From Curtobacterium citreum (GTDB lineage Bacteria > Actinomycetota > Actinomycetes > Actinomycetales > Microbacteriaceae), in contig NZ_VFMQ01000001.1 of the NCBI RefSeq assembly GCF_006715175.1, positions 1,364,001 to 1,428,000 on the forward strand: a stretch of DNA of 64,000 nucleotides, written 5' to 3'. The translations under genes were made by a program, and so were the position numbers. The notes under the pieces are model-generated. The model did not search any database and had not been told where the DNA came from. It saw only the letters and a program-made list of their open reading frames with translations. Shown here piece after piece: positions 49,377 to 57,532 of this stretch (the stretch's first letter is position 1; each line of letters opens with the position of its first letter).

Positions 49377-51512
49377 TCATCGAGCGCGCCGCCGCCGGTG
49401 TCGCACGGTGAGAACGAGGCCACCGGCGCCGAGGAGCACTGCGGCGGCGATCGTGCCCGCACCGACGGAGGCGCCGGTGAAGGCGAGTCCGCGGGCGCGG
49501 GACCCGCTGGTCCCGGTGGGACTCGATCCGTCGCCGCTCAGCGCGCCGGGTGACCGGTCGGCTCCGCCCGCCGGACCACCGCCGCTCGACCCGCCGCTCG
49601 ACCCGCCGCTCGACCCGCCGCTCGACCCGCCGCTCGACCCGCCGCTCGACCCGCCGCTCCCCGGCGTACCGCCTGGGTCGGCGCGGACGTGCTCGGTGGT
49701 CACGACCGCGGCCGTGACGTCCGCTCCGAGCCCGGCCACGTCGGTGAACCGCAGTGCGCGGACCGACAGGGACCGGGGGCCGGTCTGCTGGTCGTTCAGG
49801 ACGAAGGTCCCGGTGCCGCCCGGGACCGTGATCCTCGTCCCGGCCGCCACGGCGCCGGCGGCGACACGGGTCCCGGCCACCGACCCGCCGGCGGTGGTGA
49901 CGACGGTGGCGGACGGCGTGACGACGACGTGGACGTCGCGGAGGTCGACGGCTGCCCGTGTCCCGGGGTAGAGGACCAGGTGTGCCAGGCGGGCCTCGCC
50001 GCGGTCCCGCGTCGAGTGCACCTCGGCGTCGCTGGCGCTGACCTGCCCGAGGGTGCCGTCGCCGACGACCGCGGTCGTGGAGTCGGTGGCCGCTGTCCCG
50101 GCCGCGGGGCCCACGAGGGGCCGCGGAGAGACGTCGCTCGGGCCGGTCGTCCGGACACCGTACGCCGACCACGTTCCGACTCCGCCCTCACCAGGAGTGG
50201 CGGTCGGAGTCGACGTGGGGGTCGGGGTGGGCGTCGGGATGGTCCCACCGCTGTGCTGCGCCGGGATCGACACGACGCCGAGGCGGACGTCGGGGTACTC
50301 GCCGGTGAGGTCGCGGTAGTGCAGCGCGGTGAGGGTCACGCTGCCGTCGTCGTGTCGGACGCGCTCCCCGAAGTCGATGCGCACGCGCGGGGTGCCGCCC
50401 GGGGCGAGACCCGTGTAGACGTCGGTGGAGGTGTTGACCCAGATGCCGTTCGCGAACACCGCGTCGGCGGTGTCGTCGAAAGTCACGGTCATCGCGCCCG
50501 ACGTGTCGACGTGTGCGTGCAGCCCGGCGATCCGCAGCGCTGTCCACCGGTACTCCGCGAGCGGGTCGGTAGGTGCTCCCGGGAGCTGCTGGAAGGACGA
50601 CACCGCGACGTCCGAGCCGCCCGCGTCGTCGGACGAGACGGTGACCCCCGTCGCGACGGAGGGTGAGCCGTCCGATGCCCGTGCCGTGGCGACGGTCCGT
50701 GTTCCGGTGCCGCGGACGGCGGGCTGCCCGTCGATCAGGACCGTGCCGTCCGGCGCGGTGACCGTCACGCCGCTGACGGACCGGCCGGCCGCTGTTCCGG
50801 ATCCGCCGGGCGCTCCGGACCCACCGCCCGGTGTCGGTGTCGGTGTCGGTGTCGGCCAGGCTGCGGCACCGGCGCAGGTCACCGACCCGGCCCTGATCCG
50901 CCAGATCTCCGACGCGCCGGCCTCGGCCTCGATGCGGAGCCCGACCGTGGTGCTGGACCCGTCACCGTCCGTCGTGGTGCTGCCGACGAGGACCTTCGTC
51001 GCGCCGTACACCGACGGCGGCAGATCGGTGCTCCATCCGAGGTGACCGCTGGCGGCGGCGGTGACGTCGGTCCCGCCGATCGCGAGGTGGCCGAACGTCA
51101 CGGTCTGTTCGCCGTCGGGGCTGCAGGTGGCGCGCAGGTCGGTGAAGGTGACCGCGGGCCGGTCCCGGAGTGTGAAGGTCCCCGAAGCGATGGTCGCTTC
51201 CGCGCCGTCTGGCCCAGCGCTGACGTGCAGGCCGGACGTCCGGGTGGTGTTCAGCTTGAGGACGTCACCGGTGCCGGCTGCGTCCGCCGTCGCCGCGGGT
51301 CCGTCGTGCCAGGCGGCGGTCGGGGTCGGGTCGATCAAGGAGCCGCCGTCGATGTCGACCACCTCGACGCCGGCTGCCCGGGCGAGCGGCGCGCTGTCCG
51401 CGGCGATCGCGGGGACGGTCACGCCGATGCCGAGGAGCCCGGCGACGACGATGCCGACGACGACGGCGATGCGGTCGCTGCGGTTCGCGCGACGATGCGT
51501 CATCCGGCTCAC
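49377..51512 (-). CDS. Sortase-anchored surface protein (LAFTG)
   Basis: 711 aa. Sec signal peptide with a long hydrophobic core (IAVVVGIVVAGLLGIGVTV) and AIA cleavage site. The mature protein holds several beta-rich modules separated by TPTPTPT linkers, a Gly/Ser stretch of six SSGG repeats, then the sorting signal LAFTG (676-680), a membrane helix and an Arg tail. LAxTG is the class E sortase motif of high-G+C Gram-positives. I recognise none of the modules. GTG 51512 overlaps the stop of the S53 peptidase gene (GTGA) and has GGAGG 6-7 nt upstream; ATG 51503 is an alternative. Confidence 0.85.
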   Translation of the reverse strand: MSRMTHRRANRSDRIAVVVGIVVAGLLGIGVTVPAIAADSAPLARAAGVEVVDIDGGSLIDPTPTAAWHDGPAATADAAGTGDVLKLNTTRTSGLHVSAGPDGAEATIASGTFTLRDRPAVTFTDLRATCSPDGEQTVTFGHLAIGGTDVTAAASGHLGWSTDLPPSVYGATKVLVGSTTTDGDGSSTTVGLRIEAEAGASEIWRIRAGSVTCAGAAAWPTPTPTPTPGGGSGAPGGSGTAAGRSVSGVTVTAPDGTVLIDGQPAVRGTGTRTVATARASDGSPSVATGVTVSSDDAGGSDVAVSSFQQLPGAPTDPLAEYRWTALRIAGLHAHVDTSGAMTVTFDDTADAVFANGIWVNTSTDVYTGLAPGGTPRVRIDFGERVRHDDGSVTLTALHYRDLTGEYPDVRLGVVSIPAQHSGGTIPTPTPTPTSTPTATPGEGGVGTWSAYGVRTTGPSDVSPRPLVGPAAGTAATDSTTAVVGDGTLGQVSASDAEVHSTRDRGEARLAHLVLYPGTRAAVDLRDVHVVVTPSATVVTTAGGSVAGTRVAAGAVAAGTRITVPGGTGTFVLNDQQTGPRSLSVRALRFTDVAGLGADVTAAVVTTEHVRADPGGTPGSGGSSGGSSGGSSGGSSGGSSGGSSGGGPAGGADRSPGALSGDGSSPTGTSGSRARGLAFTGASVGAGTIAAAVLLGAGGLVLTVRHRRRRAR
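49584..49655 (-). repeat. Six 12-bp tandem repeats encoding SSGG
   Basis: Six identical units (plus-strand GCTCGACCCGCC) in frame within the surface-protein gene, forming the wall-spanning Gly/Ser stalk. Copy number may vary between strains. Confidence 0.92.
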
Positions 51513-53293
51513 CGTCCGGCCTCCGTCGCACCGAACCGCTCGATGAATGCGCGTCCGTCCGGGACGCCGAGGCCGGTGACGTCGTCCCAGCCAGGACCCG
51601 ACTGCAGACTCTGCGGTCGTGTGTCCCACATCGCGATCGTCTCCGGCCAGAGTGCGCCGGCGTCGGGGCCGCGCGGCGACCACGTCGCGGCGGAGGTCGG
51701 GCGGACGTCGCGGAGTGCCGCGGTGCCGCGGAGCGCGAAGAGCGCGGGGCTCGCGAGGCCGATGCGACGTCCGGTGACGGCCTTCGACATGGCGACCATC
51801 GACGCGACCATCGGCGTCGCGAGGCTCGTGCCCCCGTGCGCCGCGTACTCCGTCCGCCCGTGGTGCGGTCCGTAGGTCACGAACCCGGTGTCGGGATCGG
51901 CGATCGAGGCGACGTCCGGGACGAGGCGCCCGGTGCCGCCGCGACGGATGTCGTCCCGCTGCCAGGTGGGTCGGGCGGAGGTGCCGGACTCGCCACCGCC
52001 GGCGCCGTAGGCGAACCCGGGCGGGATCACGGCGCCGTTCCGGGCGAAGCGGGTCTGCGTCTCCCATCCGGCCTCGACCGCGACGGAGCCGTCCGCAGCG
52101 AGGCCGGTGCTCGTGCCCCCGACGGCGGTCACGTACGGGCTGGAGGCAGGCGAGGCGACGGAGGCCCCTGCACCGTGGTCACCCGCGTCGCTGTAGTCGC
52201 CGTCGTTGCCGGAGGACGCGAACACCGAGATGCCCTGGCTCGCGGCCTCCACCAGCACCCTGTTCAGGAGGGCGCGGTCGTCCGCGGTGTCCAGCTGTTC
52301 GGTCGACCCGAAGGACAGGCTGATGACGTCGGCGTGGCCGTCCTCGACGACGTCGAGGATGCGCGAGTACATGGCGGTCGTCCCGCAGTCGGCCGCGCCC
52401 CAGTAGTCGACGGTGGCGTCCGGCGCCATGGCGTGCACCGCCTGGACGTCCAGGTGCTGCTCCTCGGTCCAGGCCTCCGGGCCGCCGCAGCGGTCCACGT
52501 CGGGGGCGTCCGGGGCGTGGTTCCGGTACTGCCCCGCGGTGAAGGGCTGTGTTCCGGTCGCCCGGGCGTAGGTGTCGGTGTCCTGCTCCACGTCGGGGTC
52601 GTCGAACGCCGCCACGATCGCGATGCGCGCACCGCGACCGGTGACGTCCGCGGGCAGGTGGTGGACCTCGCGCAGCTGCGCCGGCCCGTAGCCGCACAGT
52701 GCGTTCGACCGGTGATCGACGACGACCGAGGCGGGCCAGTCGGTCGTGACCTTCTCGCCCCAGTAGGCCGCGCAGGTCCCGTCGTCCGCGAGGACGTGGC
52801 CCCGCACGGTCGGGGAGGTGCCCCTCGCGACCTCGGTCGGGCGGATGGTGTCCGCGACCACGACCCCGGCGATGCCCGTCACTGCTGCGAGCTCGCGAGG
52901 GACCGACAGCGGGCGCTCCGGTGCGGTCACGACGGTGCCCTGTGCGGTGCGGTACCGGGCGAAGGTGGTGTGGAACGCGTCGGCGACCTGGTCGACCGGA
53001 CCCTCGACCGGGATCGACGCCGCGGCGGGGCGCACGGGTGCCGCGTGCAGTCCGTGGTCCTGCAGCCACCCGCGGATCGACGGGGCTCCGGCGAGCCGAT
53101 CGGGAGCCAGGAGGACCGAGAACGAGACGGAGCCGGTGCGGGCCGTGCCGGTGCGTTGCACGCCCGCGGGCCAGTGGGGAACGGACCCGGCGAGCGGCCG
53201 GAGGGGAGCGTCCGGCGGGACGGGGTGGAGCGCGAGGGCTCCGGTGAGCACGGCGGTGACGGCCAGTGCTCCGAGGACGAGGGGTGGGCGCAT
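51509..53293 (-). CDS. Secreted S53 (sedolisin/kumamolisin-type) peptidase
   Basis: 594-aa preproprotein. Signal peptide LGALAVTAVLTGALAL, then a pro-kumamolisin activation domain (about 45-175), then the catalytic domain. Catalytic residues are Glu278 and Asp282 (WTEEQHLDVQAVHAM, the E-x3-D of the family) and Ser490 in HGGTSLATPMVASMVA. Active after export, typically at acid pH. ATG 53293 is the only start giving a clean signal peptide. It is the first gene of an operon with the LAFTG surface protein, and its promoter is overlapped by a Fur-family-like box. Confidence 0.92.
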   Translation of the reverse strand: MRPPLVLGALAVTAVLTGALALHPVPPDAPLRPLAGSVPHWPAGVQRTGTARTGSVSFSVLLAPDRLAGAPSIRGWLQDHGLHAAPVRPAAASIPVEGPVDQVADAFHTTFARYRTAQGTVVTAPERPLSVPRELAAVTGIAGVVVADTIRPTEVARGTSPTVRGHVLADDGTCAAYWGEKVTTDWPASVVVDHRSNALCGYGPAQLREVHHLPADVTGRGARIAIVAAFDDPDVEQDTDTYARATGTQPFTAGQYRNHAPDAPDVDRCGGPEAWTEEQHLDVQAVHAMAPDATVDYWGAADCGTTAMYSRILDVVEDGHADVISLSFGSTEQLDTADDRALLNRVLVEAASQGISVFASSGNDGDYSDAGDHGAGASVASPASSPYVTAVGGTSTGLAADGSVAVEAGWETQTRFARNGAVIPPGFAYGAGGGESGTSARPTWQRDDIRRGGTGRLVPDVASIADPDTGFVTYGPHHGRTEYAAHGGTSLATPMVASMVAMSKAVTGRRIGLASPALFALRGTAALRDVRPTSAATWSPRGPDAGALWPETIAMWDTRPQSLQSGPGWDDVTGLGVPDGRAFIERFGATEAGR

Positions 53294-53353
53294 GGGGTCC
53301 ACTTCTGGGGAGACGGAGGAGAACGGGGAACGCGGCTGGCTGCCGCGTACCGA

Positions 53354-53383
53354 ACTGTAGCGCCTGTTGAGAATCGTTATCAA
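53354..53383 (-). promoter_or_regulatory. Promoter of the S53 peptidase operon
   Basis: Minus strand: -35 TTGATA (53378-53383), 18-bp spacer, -10 TACAGT (53354-53359). The predicted leader is about 55 nt. Confidence 0.72.
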
Positions 53384-53385
53384 CA
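53365..53385. promoter_or_regulatory. Fur/Zur-like metal-responsive operator
   Basis: 21-bp dyad with TGTTGA and TCAACA ends and A/T-rich inner half-sites (core TTGAGAATCGTTATCAA); 8 of 10 base pairs match. It covers the -35 of the S53 peptidase promoter, so a metal-loaded Fur-family repressor would block it. Confidence 0.7.
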
Positions 53386-53435
53386 AGCGCTCGGGTGGTC
53401 TGCCCGCACCCTGCCGGGGGCCCGGTGCCCGACGG

Positions 53436-53900
53436 CTACCGCGCGGCAGCGCCCGCCAGGCCTCGAGCGCGGTCGAAGGCCGCCGCGTGCTCCGTGCGGA
53501 GGATCGACCAGCCTCGGGTGGTGTCGATCGACCGCGGTCCGTCGACCGGTGCCGCGAACCCGTGCTGCACCCGGGGGACCGGCTCCCCGGGCAGGTGGAG
53601 CTCCTGCGTGAAGCCCCCGGTGTCCGGCGCGAACCCGAGGACGTGCGTCGCGACGTCGTCGCTCCAGTCGGTCGACGGCAACGACGTGAACTGCACCCGC
53701 CTCGGCGGGTCCAGGGGGAGCGTCGCGGACACGTAGCAGCCGTGGTGGTCCTCGCCCGGCGACAGGATCGTGTAGGTCCCGCCCTCGCGGTAGACCAGCA
53801 GGGCCTCGGCGAACGGCTTGGCGTGGAACATCGCCGTGTAGCGGAGGGCTTGTGCATACACGGGGGCGCCGAGGCGCAGGGAGATGGTCGGTCCGGACAG
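53436..53900 (-). CDS. Hypothetical protein with a possible CTG start
   Basis: About 154 aa, soluble, beta-rich: LRYTAMFHAKPFAEALLVYREGGTYTILSPGEDHHGCYVSATLPL, DDVATHVLGFAPDTGGF, GWSILRTEHAAAF. No family recognised. A strong AGGAAAGGAG site (53906-53915) is followed 6 nt later by CTG (53900), in frame; no ATG/GTG/TTG is well placed. The longer in-frame GTG at 53990 would cover a perfect operator-like palindrome. ATG 53831 or GTG 53861 are other options. Confidence 0.62.
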   Translation of the reverse strand: MSGPTISLRLGAPVYAQALRYTAMFHAKPFAEALLVYREGGTYTILSPGEDHHGCYVSATLPLDPPRRVQFTSLPSTDWSDDVATHVLGFAPDTGGFTQELHLPGEPVPRVQHGFAAPVDGPRSIDTTRGWSILRTEHAAAFDRARGLAGAAAR

Positions 53901-53959
53901 GGTCCGCTCCTTTCCTGGTGCGCGTCGCGGGTCCGCGACGTCGCCTCCAGTCTGCCCCG

Positions 53960-53975
53960 CCAGACGATCGTCTGG
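53960..53975. promoter_or_regulatory. Perfect 16-bp palindrome, probable operator
   Basis: CCAGACGATCGTCTGG lies 60 nt upstream of the proposed CTG start of the preceding entry. Typical size for a TetR/GntR/MarR-type dimer site; the regulator is not evident in the window. Confidence 0.6.
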
Positions 53976-54013
53976 TGCGGTCGTCCGCACCAGTCACGAC
54001 CGTCACCACCCGT

Positions 54014-54057
54014 CGGACGGGAGGCACGGTGCCAGCCGGCACCGTGCCTCCCGTCCG
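54014..54057. terminator. Palindromic terminator after the hydrolase gene
   Basis: Perfect 20-nt arms (CGGACGGGAGGCACGGTGCC) around AGCC, 16 nt beyond the hydrolase stop on the minus strand. Same family as four other copies. Confidence 0.87.
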
Positions 54058-54073
54058 TCGGTGGGAACCCGGG

Positions 54074-55045
54074 TCAGCGCGCCAGCAGGCGGGCGGTCCA
54101 CCCTGCCAGCGCGGCGACCGCCGCGCGTGACAGGACGGCGTCCGGGACCATGCTCGTGGAGCCGTGGAAGGCACCCGGCCAGACGTGCAGCTCTGCGTCG
54201 ACCCCGGCGGCCCAGAGGGCGCTCGCGTACGCGACGGTCTCGTCGCGGAACACCTCCGCGCTCCCGCAGTCCAGGTACGTCGGCGGCAGCCCGGACAGGT
54301 CCGTCGCACGTGCCGGCGCGGCCGACGGATCGACGGCGTCGGTCCCGCGGCGCTCGCCGAGGTACGCGCCCCACGCGACGTGCATCATCTGTCGGTCGGC
54401 GACGCCGACCCCGTCGAACTGGCGGCCGGACACCGTGTCGTCGCGGTCGTCGAGCATGGGGGAGACGAGGACCTGCGCCGCCACCGCCGGACCCTGCCGG
54501 TCGCGGGCGAGCAGGGTGACGCCTGCTGCCAGCCCGCCACCGGCGCTCTGCCCGGCGACGACGATCCGCGTCGGGTCGACGCCGAGCTCGACGGCGTGCT
54601 CCGCGAGCCAGACGAGGCCGGCGTAGGCGTCCTCGACCGGGTAGGGGTCCGGGTGCTCGGGGGCCAGCCGGTAGTCGACGCTCACCAGGACGACGTCGTG
54701 GTCGCGGAGGAGCCAGTCGTCGAACGAGTCCAGGTTCCCGAGGTGGTGGCCGAACATCATGCCGCCGCCGTGGATCGAGTAGACGGCGGGGACGGGGCCG
54801 GTCGAGTCGGTGCGCCGGATGACGGCGAGGTCGATCGGGTCGCCGAGGTGGCCCGGCACGGTGACGCTCCGCCGGTGGTAGCCGAGTTCGTGCAGGTGGG
54901 CGTCGAGCACGGCCTCTGGGACCTCGAGGGCACGCATGCGGGGGAGCGCCTCGGGCGTGAGGGGCATCGGACCCCGGGCCTGCACGGCGGTGAGGAACAC
55001 GGCGAGCTCCGGGTCGAACGGCGGGCGGACGGTGGACTCAGACAT
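54074..55045 (-). CDS. Alpha/beta hydrolase (hormone-sensitive-lipase-type esterase)
   Basis: 323 aa. Oxyanion motif YSIHGGGMMFG, nucleophile elbow VVAGQSAGGGLAAG, acid in LDCGSAEVFRDE and His in WPGAFHGS: the complete HSL/BFAE esterase set. Cytosolic. ATG 55045 has AGGAG upstream and overlaps the MFS gene by 8 nt, so it is co-transcribed with the exporter. Confidence 0.93.
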   Translation of the reverse strand: MSESTVRPPFDPELAVFLTAVQARGPMPLTPEALPRMRALEVPEAVLDAHLHELGYHRRSVTVPGHLGDPIDLAVIRRTDSTGPVPAVYSIHGGGMMFGHHLGNLDSFDDWLLRDHDVVLVSVDYRLAPEHPDPYPVEDAYAGLVWLAEHAVELGVDPTRIVVAGQSAGGGLAAGVTLLARDRQGPAVAAQVLVSPMLDDRDDTVSGRQFDGVGVADRQMMHVAWGAYLGERRGTDAVDPSAAPARATDLSGLPPTYLDCGSAEVFRDETVAYASALWAAGVDAELHVWPGAFHGSTSMVPDAVLSRAAVAALAGWTARLLAR

Positions 55046-56636
55046 CGGTGGACTCCTGGTCGGTGTGGTGGGACGGGGTGACGGGCGGGTGGGCGGCCGG
55101 ATCGGCTGCGGGTCGGCCCGTGGCCGGCCTGGCGGCTGGTTGGTCGTCGGCCTGCTCGGTGGCCGGCCCGGCGGCGGATGCGTGCTGGCGGGCGCGGAGC
55201 ATCCCGGCCGCCACGAGTGCGGCGGCGACCACGGTGAGGGCGACGCCGGCGACGGACAGTGCACCGCCGACCGCCGCACGGTGGGCCGCGTCGAGGTGCG
55301 CGGCGGCGACGGCCCCGGGGACGAGCGCCGCCAGGACGGTCCCCGCGACGGCGACCCCCGCGGCGGTCGCGACCTCGCTCGCGGTGTCGACGAGCGCGGC
55401 ACCGACCGAGGTGCGGTCCGCGGGGAGCCCGGCGAGGACCTCGGCCCCGGCGACCGCGCCGACGACCCGCATGCCCGCTGCGACGAGCACGAGCGCCACG
55501 ACGACCACGGGGTAGCCGAGCGGTGTCGCGGCGAGGGAGACGGCGAGCCCGAGCACCACCGCGGCCGAGCTCGTCCAGGCTGCCGTGCGCAGGCCGACCC
55601 GACGGACGAACGGCCCGACGAACCGTCCGCTCACGAGCAGGACGACGACCTGCGGCAGGGTCCCGATCGCGGCGAGGGCGGGCGGCCACCCCCACACGAC
55701 CTGCAGCTGCAGGGTCACGGTCCACGAGAGCCCGGCGGTCGCGAGCCCAGCGGCGGCCTTGTAGAGCAGTCCGCTCGCGACGAGCGGACGCGCGACGAGC
55801 CGGAGGTCGAGCAGCGGGGCGGCGGCGGTCCGCTGTCGCACGACGAAGGCGGTCGCTGCGGCGAGCGTCGCGGCGATCGCCCACCACGTGAGCGGTCCGC
55901 CGCCTGGTCCGCCGGCCTGCCCGCCGGTTGCTCCGCCGGCCGCGACCGCGATGGTGGGCGTGACGAGGACCCCGGCCGCGGTGGCCGTGCCGAGGACCGC
56001 ACCGAGGACGTCGACCGGGTCCCGCCGCAGGTCCGACCGCCGGTCGGCGACGATCCCTGCCCGGATCCCGACGAACGCGACCACGGCGACGGGCGCGTTC
56101 GCGACGAGCAGGACCTGCCACGGGGCCACGGCGAGGACGAGGCCGCCCACCGTCGGTCCGGCTGCGAGCCCGACCAGGCCCGCGGTGGAGATCACGGTGA
56201 GCGCTCGGACGCGCAGGTCCTCGGCGTCGAACAGGCGGAACGCGAGGGCCATCGCACCCGGCGTGGTCATCGCCGCGGCGACGCCCGTGAGCGCGCGGAC
56301 GACGATCAGCCCCTCGACCGAGGTCACGGCGAGTGTCGCGACGCTCACCCCGGCGAGCAGGACGAGTCCGACGAGCATGACCCGGCGGCGACCGAACCGG
56401 TCGGCGACGGCGCCGAACAGGAGCATCAGGCCGCCGAACGCCAACGAGTACGCGCCGGAGACCCACTGCAGCGCGGGCGTCGATGCGCCGAGGTCGCGCC
56501 CGATGGTCGGCAGGGCCACGGTGAGGACCGAGTTGTCGAGCATCTCGAACAGGAACACGGCGGACAGCCCCGCCAGGGCGATCCAGGCGTTCCGCAGACG
56601 TTGCGGTGACCCCGGACGGATGATCGGTACGGACAC
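55038..56636 (-). CDS. MFS drug exporter, DHA2 (14-helix) type
   Basis: 532 aa with about 14 hydrophobic helices. Motif A-like GAVADRFGRRRVML, helix 1 signature FLFEMLDNSVLTVALPTIGRDLG, helix 5 motif C-like GLVGLAAGPTVGGLVL. The C-terminal tail is a Pro/Ala-rich cytosolic extension of about 45 residues. GTG 56636 has AAGGAG 7 nt upstream. A short dyad lies upstream, but no regulator gene is adjacent. Confidence 0.93.
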   Translation of the reverse strand: MSVPIIRPGSPQRLRNAWIALAGLSAVFLFEMLDNSVLTVALPTIGRDLGASTPALQWVSGAYSLAFGGLMLLFGAVADRFGRRRVMLVGLVLLAGVSVATLAVTSVEGLIVVRALTGVAAAMTTPGAMALAFRLFDAEDLRVRALTVISTAGLVGLAAGPTVGGLVLAVAPWQVLLVANAPVAVVAFVGIRAGIVADRRSDLRRDPVDVLGAVLGTATAAGVLVTPTIAVAAGGATGGQAGGPGGGPLTWWAIAATLAAATAFVVRQRTAAAPLLDLRLVARPLVASGLLYKAAAGLATAGLSWTVTLQLQVVWGWPPALAAIGTLPQVVVLLVSGRFVGPFVRRVGLRTAAWTSSAAVVLGLAVSLAATPLGYPVVVVALVLVAAGMRVVGAVAGAEVLAGLPADRTSVGAALVDTASEVATAAGVAVAGTVLAALVPGAVAAAHLDAAHRAAVGGALSVAGVALTVVAAALVAAGMLRARQHASAAGPATEQADDQPAARPATGRPAADPAAHPPVTPSHHTDQESTDV

Positions 56637-56664
56637 GGGCGCACTCCTTCGATGAAGAAGTGGC

Positions 56665-56678
56665 GACTCCCACGAGTC
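56665..56678. promoter_or_regulatory. Short dyad upstream of the MFS operon
   Basis: GACTC and GAGTC around CCAC, 29 nt before the MFS start. Could be an operator. Confidence 0.35.
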
Positions 56679-56839
56679 ACGTACGCGCTGCCGCCGATCG
56701 GGACCGGAGGCTTTTTCCCTCTGGCGCCGACGGTAGCGCAGACCGGTCGAGCGCGCTAGTGGACGTCACACGGCGTCACCGTCGGACACACATCGACACG
56801 TCCCTTCCGCGGGGCGACCGACGCTGCCACGGTTCCGGC

Positions 56840-57472
56840 ATGGCGTACATCTGCTTGCTCCTCTCGGGAGCCGCCCTCCTGGTCAACGGCCTCACCCTGC
56901 TCGGACGGGTGCCCGGTCGTGACAGCGGCGTGTTCAACGTCCTCGTCGGCGGCCTTCAACTCGTCCTGTGCACGGCCGTCGCCGTCACGGCGGACGGCTC
57001 GCTGCCGGCCCTGCTCGCGATCGCGGGCACCTTCCTGTTCGGCCTGACCTACCTGTACGTCGGACTCGACGCCCTGACCGGGCTCGGGTCGGCCGGACTC
57101 GGTTGGTTCTGCGGGCTCGTGGCTGGCGTCGCCGTGGTGTTCGCCGTGACGAACGCCACGGTCGACCCCGTCCTCGCCGTCCTCTGGGCGACGTGGGCCG
57201 GGCTCTGGTCGCTCTTCTTCGTGCTGCTCGCGCTCGGCCGGCCGATCGGTCGGTACACCGCGTGGGCGCTGGTCCTCGCCAGCCAGACGACCACCACCGT
57301 CCCGGCGCTGCTCGGGCTGTCCGGGAACTGGCCGACCGGGCCCGTCTGGACCGCTGCGGCAGCCCTCGTCGCCGTCGCCGTCTTCGGCGGGGCCGCCGTC
57401 CTGGCGCGCCGCCCCCACCGGTCGGGGTCCGCGTCAGACCAAGCGCAGACCGCGACCCCCGCCGTCGCCTGA
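56840..57472 (+). CDS. AmiS/UreI-family amide or urea channel
   Basis: 210 aa with six membrane helices; begins MAYICLLLSGAALLVNGLTLLGRV and has NVLVGGLQLVLC, GTFLFGLTYLYVGLDAL and GWFCGLVAGVAVVF, the family pattern. Proton-gated urea channels (UreI) and amide transporters (AmiS) share this fold. CACGGT lies 6 nt before ATG 56840. No urease or amidase gene is adjacent. Confidence 0.9.
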   Translation: MAYICLLLSGAALLVNGLTLLGRVPGRDSGVFNVLVGGLQLVLCTAVAVTADGSLPALLAIAGTFLFGLTYLYVGLDALTGLGSAGLGWFCGLVAGVAVVFAVTNATVDPVLAVLWATWAGLWSLFFVLLALGRPIGRYTAWALVLASQTTTTVPALLGLSGNWPTGPVWTAAAALVAVAVFGGAAVLARRPHRSGSASDQAQTATPAVA

Positions 57473-57532
57473 CCGACGCGACACCGCCAGGACCGTCACC
57501 CCAGACCCGTCACACCAGCCCGAGGAGCCACC

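Noticed and set aside
49377..51512. HtaA-type haem-binding modules in the LAFTG protein
   Set aside because: The metal box and surface anchoring suggested this, but I cannot see the conserved HtaA W...SFR.Y pattern.
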